NCBI GenBank assembly: GCA_018826405.1
Contig: JAHJZL010000015.1
Span: forward strand, 1 to 6,220
Source: Patescibacteria group bacterium
GTDB lineage: Bacteria > Patescibacteriota > Minisyncoccia > Phycocordibacterales > Phycocordibacteraceae
Length of the DNA: 6,220 nucleotides
Reading direction: 5' to 3'
The notes under the pieces were generated by a model. That model saw only the letters and a list, made by a program, of their open reading frames with translations. It did not search any database and was not told the DNA's origin. The translations under genes were made by a program, and so were the position numbers. Positions 1-5,618 of the stretch are shown here, piece by piece. Position 1 is the stretch's first letter, and the number at the start of each line of letters is the position of its first letter.

Positions 1-507
1 AATAGCTGTTCCGTGCTGGTCGTCATGCATAACAGGAATAGGAAGCGCATCGTTAATCCTTCGCTCAATCTCAAAACACTGTGGAGAAGCGATGTCCTCT
101 AAATTAATTCCTCCCCATCCAGGAGCAATGGCAAGTACCGTACGTACAATCTCGTCTGGATCCTGTGTATTTAAAACAATAGGCCACGCATCAATACCAG
201 CGAACTCTTTAAAGATAAGCGCCTTTCCCTCCATCACAGGAAGTGCTCCGTAAGGGCCAATGTTCCCAAGTCCGAGCACTGCAGATCCATCAGAAATTAC
301 AGCGACGCTGTTCTTCTTAACTGAATATAGTGCAGCATCCTCAGGGTGTTTTGAAAGATGCTCTGATGCAACCCCAACACCTGGCGTGTAATAGAGCGAG
401 AGGTCTGCAGCTTTCTTTAGCTTAACTCGGCCCTTAGTCTCAATACGTGCACCAGTTTCTTTAAAGGCAGCGAGAATCTGCTTTGGTGTTTTCTTCGCAG
501 CTGCCAT
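1..507 (-). CDS. NAD(P)-dependent malic enzyme, N-terminal part (truncated by window edge)
   Basis: Malic enzyme oxidatively decarboxylates malate to pyruvate and CO2 with reduction of NAD or NADP, using a divalent metal in the cytoplasm. Translating the minus strand from the ATG at 507 gives 169 open codons to the window edge. Family motifs appear in order: YYTPGV with the catalytic Tyr (residue 40), VISDGSAVLGLGNIGPYGAL (71-90), MEGKALIFKEFAGIDA with the likely catalytic Lys95, GGINLEDI with metal ligands Glu136/Asp137, and PVMHDDQHGTAI at the edge with Asp162/Asp163. All expected active-site residues in this half are present. The NAD(P)-binding domain must lie to the left; short bacterial forms are roughly 400-450 residues, so more than half is missing. 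The start is two bases after the stop of the secreted-protein gene, implying a shared transcript. The start context is AGGT directly against ATG. Cofactor preference cannot be decided here. Identity is secure. Confidence 0.95.
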   Translation of the reverse strand, partial: MAAAKKTPKQILAAFKETGARIETKGRVKLKKAADLSLYYTPGVGVASEHLSKHPEDAALYSVKKNSVAVISDGSAVLGLGNIGPYGALPVMEGKALIFKEFAGIDAWPIVLNTQDPDEIVRTVLAIAPGWGGINLEDIASPQCFEIERRINDALPIPVMHDDQHGTAI

Positions 508-509
508 AC

Positions 510-887
510 CTAGTCTTTCTTCGGGTGCACAAATATCTTCACCTCACAGGTCTCTACCCCTCCGTGCTTTGTTATGAAGGTGAGAGGAAAAATATGCTTT
601 CCAACAACTCCTATAGCAACGCGTTGCTTGCCCTTAGTTGGCCATTCTGTTGTTCCATCTGAAAGGCCAATCATCCTATCGGCTCCCTTACTCTTCCAAG
701 TTATATGGAACGCATCGCCAGAACGCATCGTGCGCTTAGATCCGCGTGCAGAACACGTAGGAGGCTTAGGCACCATAGTTATGTTTGTAACCTCAAAGGT
801 AAGCGCCTCAGCGGCATGCACTGAATCAATCGGTAGTGCCCCCAGAACAAAAACAATAGCAACGAGAAGAAATGACATCTTTTTCAT
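510..887 (-). CDS. Small secreted protein with signal peptide, possible Ig-like beta-sandwich fold
   Basis: I do not recognise a named family. The 125-residue product starts MKKMSFLL and has a classical Sec signal peptide: Lys-Lys, a hydrophobic core (about residues 5-18), and a likely signal peptidase I site after SVHA (residue 25). The mature chain of about 100 residues alternates polar and hydrophobic stretches (AFHITWKSKGAD, KHIFPLTFITKHGG, CEVKIFV), suggesting a single beta-sandwich. Its two cysteines (45 and 114) lie near the first and last strands and could form a disulfide. Small Ig-like domains of this style are common in surface proteins of Parcubacteria; calling this one is an inference. 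The start at 887 is chosen over the ATG at 914 because it places Lys-Lys directly before the hydrophobic core. No lipobox or sortase signal is visible. It sits immediately upstream of the malic enzyme gene, with a 2-bp gap, and is divergent from recG. Confidence 0.75.
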   Translation of the reverse strand: MKKMSFLLVAIVFVLGALPIDSVHAAEALTFEVTNITMVPKPPTCSARGSKRTMRSGDAFHITWKSKGADRMIGLSDGTTEWPTKGKQRVAIGVVGKHIFPLTFITKHGGVETCEVKIFVHPKKD

Positions 888-927
888 ACCTCTATAAGAC
901 CATGCTGCTTCCAAAAATGCTACCAGG

Positions 928-933
928 TATACT
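928..933 (+). promoter_or_regulatory. Probable -10 element of recG
   Basis: The hexamer TATACT matches the sigma-70 -10 consensus in five of six positions and ends 7 bases before the recG ATG at 941. With usual spacing, transcription would begin at 940 or at the A of the start codon itself, giving a leaderless mRNA. No good -35 is visible at 16-18 bp spacing. The overlapping palindrome GTATAC (927-932) also offers TATACC on the other strand, which could serve the divergent secreted-protein gene with a leader of about 32 nt. The 53-bp gap (888-940) holds nothing else obvious. Confidence 0.4.
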
Positions 934-940
934 TAGGTGC

Positions 941-3109
941 ATGAAGCCCGAATCTGCACTCAGCGAGCTATTCCCGCGACTCAAGCCGGATCAGAAGAAG
1001 GCATTGCAGAAACTTGGCGTCCTTACGTTGCGAGACCTTCTGTATCACTTCCCTGCGCGCTACGAGAATGTCGGGCCCACAGGCACCATTGCGGGTGCCG
1101 CTGCAGGCGCCGAAGTTACTCTCTACGGCACCATACGCAAACCAGAGGCTAAGAAGGCATGGAAGAGTAGACGTCCTATGGGAGAGGCGTGGCTTGAGGA
1201 CGCATCGGGGAGGATTAAACTCCGTTGGTTTTCCCAGCCCTATATTGCAAAGTCCCTCGCAGACGGCATGCACGTTAAAGCAAGCGGAAAGATTGCAGGC
1301 ACGGGAGACAAGGTATATCTCGCAAATCCAGAAATAGATCGCTCTCCTGTTAATCCAGAAGACGTGCATGAAACCTTGTTCCAGCATGCACAAGGAGCAG
1401 ATCAAGAATCTCTGCACGGCATATACCCTGAATCAAAAGGTGTGTCCTCGCTCTGGTTTCTACATGCCGTTAAGCGTGCGTTTGAAGCGGGCGCACACGA
1501 GCAGATAGCAGATCCGATTCCGCCGGAACTTCTGGAGCGATACAACCTTCCTTCTCTTAGTACTGCCTTCATTTGGATACATGCGCCAAGAAAACTGCCT
1601 GACGCTCAAGCGGCGAGAAAACGCTTTGCGTTTGAGGAAGTACTTGCCATCCAACTCACCACGCAAAAGAGAAGACTGGATGCTACTAAGGAAGAGTCTC
1701 TGCCGGTGCATGTAGACCGCACATCCCTGCAAGCGTTTATGGATTCATTCCCCTTTCCGCCAACAGAGGCACAGAAGAAATCAATTGAAAGTATTGTCTC
1801 AGACTTTGAGCGGCCTCACCCTATGCGTCGCCTGCTTGAGGGAGATGTAGGAAGCGGAAAGACTGCAGTTGCTGCTGCTACTGCATACATGGTTGCAACG
1901 AGCAGACCTCCAGGACGTGTTGCAGGGACTCTGCAGGTTGCCTATATGTGCCCTACAGAAATACTTGCGAAGCAGCACTTCTCTACATTCGTCTCATACT
2001 TTAAAGACCACCCAATACCGATTGGCCTTATTACAGGGAGCGAGTGCAGGAAGTTCCCGTCAAAGGTGCGGTACGAGGAGTCTGCAAAGGTGTCTCGTGC
2101 ACAGTTTTCAAAATGGGTAGCTAATGGAGAGATTCCCATTGTTATTGGGACGCACGCACTCGTGTATAAGTCTCTTGCCTTTGAGAACCTTGCGTACGCC
2201 ATCATTGACGAGCAACATCGCTTCGGAAAAGCACACCGACAGAAGCTCACACGGAAAGATGGGCAGCTTGCGCCACACCTTCTGTCTATGACGGCTACCC
2301 CTATTCCTCGCACACTCGCCCTCTCTATATACGGAGATTTAGATCTCTCACTTCTAGATCAAATGCCTCTTGGAAGAAAACCCGTTATAACGCAGGTTGT
2401 GGGGCCAGAGAAAAGAGAAGAAGCGTATGCGCGTGTTCGCTCGGAACTTGCTCTTGGACATCAAGCGTATGTTATCTGCCCCCGCATTGACGAACCAGAT
2501 CCGTCTAAGGAAATGGCAGTGCAAGCAAAATCTGTAAAGGCAGAAGCAGCACGTCTCAAGGATTCTATTTTTCCTGACGCTGAAATAGATATCTTGCACA
2601 GCAAGATGACACCAAAGGAGAAAGAGGATGTTATGAATCGCTTTGAGAAGGGATCCATTAACATCCTCGTTGCAACGTCTGTTGTTGAAGTTGGAGTGAA
2701 TGTACCTAACGCAACAGTTATCCTCATTGAAGGAGCAGAGCGATTTGGGCTTGCACAGTTGCATCAGTTACGCGGACGCGTTATCCGCTCAAGCAATCAG
2801 GCGTACTGTTTTGTGCTTCCTGAGTCTTATGGACCCACAACAAAGGAGCGCCTCAAAGCACTCACGACAGCAAAGAACGGATTTGAACTTGCTGAGTACG
2901 ATCTTGCACTGCGCGGAGCTGGAGAGTTATACGGCGCGCGCCAATGGGGAGTATCTGATATAGCTATGGAAGCCCTGAAGAATATAAAGATGGTAGAAGC
3001 TGCACGAACAGAGGCTGCAGCACTTATAGCTGAAGATCCAGAACTTAAGAAGTACCCGCTTCTAAGAGCCCTCGCAAAAGAAGCAGACGAAGAGGTGCAT
3101 CCAGAGTAG
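941..3109 (+). CDS. recG: ATP-dependent DNA helicase RecG
   Basis: RecG is a cytoplasmic superfamily 2 double-strand DNA translocase that remodels stalled replication forks and migrates Holliday junctions. The 722-residue product, slightly longer than the usual 680-700, shows the full architecture. There is an N-terminal wedge/OB region (about 50-140, with IKLRWFSQPYIAKSL). The helicase core follows: Walker A GDVGSGKT (301-308), DEQH box (423-426), TATPIPRT (motif III, from 451), ATSVVEVGVNVPNA (578-591) and HQLRGRV (608-614). The C-terminal TRG-type motif is LRGAGELYGARQWG. The start at 941 places the normal N-terminus and lies just after a -10-like TATACT; the in-frame ATG at 872 would overlap the divergent gene's signal peptide. 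Two loops look extended (near 320-330 and 365-406). I counted at least 12 AUA codons. The stop is 24 bp before a tRNA, so read-through transcription into the tRNA is possible. No terminator lies between them. Confidence 0.97.
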   Translation: MKPESALSELFPRLKPDQKKALQKLGVLTLRDLLYHFPARYENVGPTGTIAGAAAGAEVTLYGTIRKPEAKKAWKSRRPMGEAWLEDASGRIKLRWFSQPYIAKSLADGMHVKASGKIAGTGDKVYLANPEIDRSPVNPEDVHETLFQHAQGADQESLHGIYPESKGVSSLWFLHAVKRAFEAGAHEQIADPIPPELLERYNLPSLSTAFIWIHAPRKLPDAQAARKRFAFEEVLAIQLTTQKRRLDATKEESLPVHVDRTSLQAFMDSFPFPPTEAQKKSIESIVSDFERPHPMRRLLEGDVGSGKTAVAAATAYMVATSRPPGRVAGTLQVAYMCPTEILAKQHFSTFVSYFKDHPIPIGLITGSECRKFPSKVRYEESAKVSRAQFSKWVANGEIPIVIGTHALVYKSLAFENLAYAIIDEQHRFGKAHRQKLTRKDGQLAPHLLSMTATPIPRTLALSIYGDLDLSLLDQMPLGRKPVITQVVGPEKREEAYARVRSELALGHQAYVICPRIDEPDPSKEMAVQAKSVKAEAARLKDSIFPDAEIDILHSKMTPKEKEDVMNRFEKGSINILVATSVVEVGVNVPNATVILIEGAERFGLAQLHQLRGRVIRSSNQAYCFVLPESYGPTTKERLKALTTAKNGFELAEYDLALRGAGELYGARQWGVSDIAMEALKNIKMVEAARTEAAALIAEDPELKKYPLLRALAKEADEEVHPE

Positions 3110-3133
3110 GACTGCGCTACAGTATTCCACAGA

Positions 3134-3207
3134 CCACCCTTAGCTCAGTTGGTTAGAGCACGGAGCTTATACCTCCGCGGTCCTTGGTTCGAGTCCAAGA
3201 GGGTGGA
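3134..3207 (+). tRNA. tRNA-Ile with UAU anticodon (reads AUA)
   Basis: A complete cloverleaf can be drawn by hand. The acceptor stem CCACCCT (3134-3140) pairs perfectly with AGGGTGG (3200-3206), with discriminator A at 3207. The D stem is GCTC/GAGC with loop AGTTGGTTA. The anticodon stem CGGAG/CTCCG (3161-3165, 3173-3177) closes a 7-base loop CTTATAC. The variable loop is five bases, and the T arm is CTTGG-TTCGAGT-CCAAG. U33 is 3167, so the anticodon is TAT (3168-3170), decoding AUA as isoleucine. CCA is not encoded (ACA follows), so CCA-adding enzyme would be needed. The molecule starts with C1-G72, uncommon for bacterial elongator tRNAs other than tRNA-Pro. It lies between recG and a compositionally foreign small gene. 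Most bacteria read AUA with a CAU-anticodon tRNA modified to lysidine by TilS. Confidence 0.93.
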
Positions 3208-3247
3208 CAAATATACGGGAATCTATAGAGTGCGAAAGGACAGACAC

Positions 3248-3253
3248 GGAGGA
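3248..3253 (+). promoter_or_regulatory. Strong Shine-Dalgarno for the 111-residue membrane protein
   Basis: GGAGGA lies here with four to five bases before the ATG at 3258, an almost ideal ribosome binding site. It decides the start of the small gene. It also stands out because the other complete genes in this window have at most AGGT pressed against the start codon. Confidence 0.8.
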
Positions 3254-3257
3254 ACCC

Positions 3258-3593
3258 ATGTCCGAGACACATGTAACGAGTGGACCTGGCTATGTGCTGG
3301 GTCGGTTCTGGGGGTGGGTTTTCAATTCCCTTCTAAGCCCATATCGGATGCTGCGGCATTTGAAAAGGAACCAGTCAGACATCAAGGTCTGGTACGTCGG
3401 GGAGTGGCTGTGCGTGGTGATCCTCTGCCTGTTCGGCAGCAGCATCATCATCGGCCTGGCTCAGTGGCAAAACGGCGACGGACTGGGCCTTCTGCGCCTT
3501 ACCCTCTTCGTCTACTTGGGCTTCGCCGGCCTGAACCTTCTCGGCTACGTGCTGAAGCACGTAGCCGAATCAACGCCTATCGCTTACCACTAA
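3258..3593 (+). CDS. Small two-helix membrane protein of unknown function
   Basis: I do not recognise this 111-residue protein. It has an aromatic, basic N-terminal region (FWGWVF, then PYRMLRHLKR around 29-37), two hydrophobic segments at about residues 46-68 (with CVVILCLFGSSIIIGLA) and 78-98 (LTLFVYLGFAGLNLLGYVL), a short QNGDG turn between them, and a short tail. It has no signal peptidase site, so it is probably an inner-membrane hairpin with cytosolic or external termini undetermined. Coding is supported by the strong Shine-Dalgarno, by the membrane pattern and by consistent codon choice (all six Ile codons are ATC; CTG and GGC prevail). A hand count over 3361-3540 gives 107 of 180 G+C (59%), against 50 of 120 (42%) in recG at 2521-2640. 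It has its own terminator. It could be an acquired cassette, or a highly expressed native gene with optimised codons. Its role is unknown. Confidence 0.75.
   Translation: MSETHVTSGPGYVLGRFWGWVFNSLLSPYRMLRHLKRNQSDIKVWYVGEWLCVVILCLFGSSIIIGLAQWQNGDGLGLLRLTLFVYLGFAGLNLLGYVLKHVAESTPIAYH
3541..3568 (+). repeat. Perfect 12-bp inverted repeat with TGAA loop inside the small membrane-protein gene
   Basis: TCGGCTACGTGC (3541-3552) and GCACGTAGCCGA (3557-3568) are exact reverse complements separated by TGAA. The stem encodes roughly residues 96-103 of the membrane protein and ends 22 bases before its stop codon. No T-tract follows on either strand, so it is not a standard intrinsic terminator. It could stabilise the mRNA 3' end, slow ribosomes, or be a protein-binding palindrome. 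Confidence 0.85.
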
Positions 3594-3619
3594 CGACCCT
3601 TTCGGGCCGTTTTTCTTTT
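3593..3619 (+). terminator. Intrinsic terminator after the small membrane-protein gene
   Basis: ACG-A-CCC (3593-3599) pairs with GGG-C-CGT (3604-3610) around a TTTC loop, with one internal A/C mismatch, followed by a T-rich run (TTTTTCTTTT). The U-tract is on the plus strand only, so it serves the small gene. It sits in the 24-bp convergent gap with ftsH, for which no separate terminator is apparent; ftsH transcripts would run into this hairpin in reverse. Confidence 0.75.
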
Positions 3620-5537
3620 ATATATTCTCTTCGTCTTTCGTCTTTGGCGTGATGCCGTTTGCGATAAGAATCTTTTCAAACTCTTCTCGCTCAAGGGTCT
3701 CAACTTCAACGAGTCGTTCAGCAATAGCATCAAGTGCCTTGCGGTGCTCCATAAGTACGACGCGTGCTCGGTCTTTAGCTTCGTCAATAATACGTGCGAC
3801 TTCTGCATCAATCTTAGCTGCAACTGCCTGAGAGTATCCTCCCTCTCCGTTTACACGGTCTGCGTCATACGCAACTGGTCCGAGCGCATCAGACATTCCG
3901 TAGCGAGACACCATATTGCGTGCGAGGTTTGCGATAACAGACAAATCGTTTGAAGGGCCTGTGGTTACGTCTCCGTACACCATCTCTTCAGCAACGTAGC
4001 CGCCAAGAGTACCTGCTATGTCGTCCAAGAAACTCTTGCGAGAGTGCATCTTCTTGTCGTCAAAAGGAAGTTTAAGCGTGTATCCCGCAGCTCGTCCGCG
4101 GCTGATGATAGAGATCTTGTGAATCGGGTCTGCATGCTCAAGCACTGAACCAACAAGTGCGTGTCCTGCCTCGTGATACGCCGTTAGGCGCTTCTCTTTC
4201 TTGCCAAGCAAGTGTGACTTACGCTCTGGGCCAAGCATAACCTTTTCAATAGAACGGATGAGATCGTACTGCGTAATTTCTTTGCGCTCCTCACGTGCTG
4301 CAAGAATTGCTCCTTCGTTCATGAGTGAGTACAACTCAGCTCCTGAGAATCCTGGAGTACGCTCTGCAATAACTTCAAAATCAACATCTGGGCCAAATGG
4401 CTTCTTGCGTGCGTGTACTGCAAGAATCTCAAGGCGATCCTTTCGGTCTGGAAGATCAATAACAACGCGGCGGTCAAAGCGTCCTGGGCGAAGAAGCGCC
4501 GGATCGAGAACATCAGGACGGTTCGTAGCTGCCATGATGATTACTTTCTCTGTAGGATCAAATCCATCCATCTCAACGAGAATCTGGTTGAGGGTCTGCT
4601 CACGCTCATCATTTCCTCCACCAACTCCAGAGCCACGCACACGTCCTACTGCATCAATCTCGTCTACGAAGATAATGGATGGCGCTGTGCGCTTTGCTAC
4701 CTGGAAGAGGTCGCGTACTCGGGACGCTCCAACTCCAACAAACATTTCAACAAACTCAGATCCTGAGATTGAGAAGAACGGTACACCTGCTTCTCCCGCA
4801 ACAGCACGTGCAAGCAGTGTCTTTCCTGTTCCTGGTGCTCCCATAAGGAGGATTCCCTTAGGAATACGCGCACCGATGTCGAGGAACTTCTTAGGGTTCT
4901 TGAGGAAGTCTACAATTTCAAGCAACTCTTCCTTAGCTTCTTTAGCTCCTGCAACGTCAGCAAAGGTTACGCGCTGATTTGTATCAGCAGGGTCAATCAT
5001 GCGAGCCTTTGACTGCCCGAATGAGAATGCCTGCATGCCTGCACCCTTAACCTGGCGCGTAAGGAACCAGAACAGTACGCCTAAGAAAATAATAGGAAGA
5101 AGAATAGGAGCGAGGTTAAAGAACCAATACTTGAATCCAGACTCTCGTTCAATTCGAATACCCGCTGCAGAGAGCTGCTCTGCAGTTACGCCGTATGCAG
5201 CGAGAGTCTCTGGCAAGGACGCGTCTGGGTCCTTCATTGATTTCTTCTCGGAGCCGTCTGCATAGGTAATGCCGAGCTCATTGCCGGAGATCATAATTGC
5301 AGTTACCTGCCCTGCCTTAACATCAGCCGCTACTTCTGAGAGTGTTGCTGGCTCTGGCTCTTTGCCGCCTCCTATAAGGGAGTAAAGGCTAATGAGGATA
5401 AGAATAACGAGAATCGTTGAAAGTAGATTGCCCGTAAAGCTTGTACCTTTCGGCATAGGGAATTTCCCCTTCCCGCGCCCTGTTCCCTTCTTCTTCTTTG
5501 GTGGTGGCTTTGGAGCCGATTTTTTTATAGGAGCCAT
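3618..5537 (-). CDS. ftsH: ATP-dependent zinc metalloprotease FtsH
   Basis: FtsH is a membrane-anchored hexameric AAA+ protease that extracts and degrades damaged membrane proteins and selected cytosolic regulators. The 639-residue product, a normal family length, has a Lys/Pro-rich cytosolic tail (1-36), TM1 (about 38-57), a roughly 80-residue external domain, and TM2 (about 137-160). The AAA domain has Walker A GAPGTGKT (233-240), pore loop FVEMFVGVG (262-270), Walker B IIFVDEID (288-295), and a second region of homology with arginine fingers Arg350/Arg353 in LLRPGRFDRR. The protease domain has HEAGH (455-459), with His455/Glu456/His459 and the third zinc ligand probably Asp531 in GPSNDLS. 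All catalytic residues are intact. The start at 5537 is preferred to the in-frame ATG at 5597 because a consensus TATAAT lies between them and the upstream 20 residues look non-family. It is divergent from smpB and convergent with the small membrane-protein gene. Confidence 0.98.
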   Translation of the reverse strand: MAPIKKSAPKPPPKKKKGTGRGKGKFPMPKGTSFTGNLLSTILVILILISLYSLIGGGKEPEPATLSEVAADVKAGQVTAIMISGNELGITYADGSEKKSMKDPDASLPETLAAYGVTAEQLSAAGIRIERESGFKYWFFNLAPILLPIIFLGVLFWFLTRQVKGAGMQAFSFGQSKARMIDPADTNQRVTFADVAGAKEAKEELLEIVDFLKNPKKFLDIGARIPKGILLMGAPGTGKTLLARAVAGEAGVPFFSISGSEFVEMFVGVGASRVRDLFQVAKRTAPSIIFVDEIDAVGRVRGSGVGGGNDEREQTLNQILVEMDGFDPTEKVIIMAATNRPDVLDPALLRPGRFDRRVVIDLPDRKDRLEILAVHARKKPFGPDVDFEVIAERTPGFSGAELYSLMNEGAILAAREERKEITQYDLIRSIEKVMLGPERKSHLLGKKEKRLTAYHEAGHALVGSVLEHADPIHKISIISRGRAAGYTLKLPFDDKKMHSRKSFLDDIAGTLGGYVAEEMVYGDVTTGPSNDLSVIANLARNMVSRYGMSDALGPVAYDADRVNGEGGYSQAVAAKIDAEVARIIDEAKDRARVVLMEHRKALDAIAERLVEVETLEREEFEKILIANGITPKTKDEENI

Positions 5538-5546
5538 AGTCCAGAG

Positions 5547-5552
5547 ATTATA
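5547..5552 (-). promoter_or_regulatory. Consensus -10 (TATAAT) of ftsH
   Basis: Read on the minus strand this is a perfect TATAAT, ending 9 bases before the ftsH ATG at 5537. Usual spacing puts the start of transcription near the A at 5540, leaving only about 3 nt of leader. A weak -35 candidate, TTCGCC (5575-5570), sits 17 bp upstream. No Shine-Dalgarno fits in so short a leader, so ftsH mRNA is predicted to be nearly leaderless. The divergent gap to smpB is 81 bp (5538-5618). Confidence 0.55.
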
Positions 5553-5601
5553 CGGCACATTTAAAGGAAGGCGAAACGGGAGAGCGTTTTCTGCCAAATC
5601 C

Positions 5602-5610
5602 TGCTACCTT
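5602..5610 (+). promoter_or_regulatory. Weak extended -10 candidate for smpB
   Basis: TGCTACCTT has the TG of an extended -10 but matches the hexamer only partly. It ends 8 bases before the smpB ATG, so it would also give a leader of about 2 nt. It is listed because smpB must have a promoter in the 81-bp divergent gap and nothing better is visible there. Confidence 0.25.
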
Positions 5611-5618
5611 TTATAGGT

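Noticed and set aside
872..940. Upstream in-frame start for recG
   Set aside because: It would overlap the divergent secreted-protein gene and place the -10 box inside the coding region; the family N-terminus fits the ATG at 941.
968..1417. 149-codon minus-strand frame inside recG
   Set aside because: It is cysteine-rich and without domain pattern, opposite the well-conserved RecG wedge region; a shadow frame.
3541..3568. Internal hairpin as an intrinsic terminator
   Set aside because: No T-run follows on either strand and it lies before the stop codon of the gene.
3190..3620. Integration site with a duplicated tRNA 3' end flanking the small gene cassette
   Set aside because: I looked for a repeat of the tRNA T-arm/acceptor 3' sequence downstream and found none; no integrase gene is present.
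3149..3652. 167-codon plus-strand frame overlapping the tRNA and the small membrane-protein gene
   Set aside because: It starts inside the tRNA and lacks a ribosome binding site; the frame at 3258 has GGAGGA, two clear membrane helices and a terminator right after its stop.
4201..4977. 258-codon plus-strand open frame antisense to ftsH
   Set aside because: It lies entirely opposite the highly conserved FtsH AAA domain, is rich in Arg/Ser/Thr as expected for an antisense shadow, and shows no domain or ribosome binding site.
5538..5597. Upstream in-frame start for ftsH
   Set aside because: The extra 20 residues would include the TATAAT box and most of the divergent gap to smpB.
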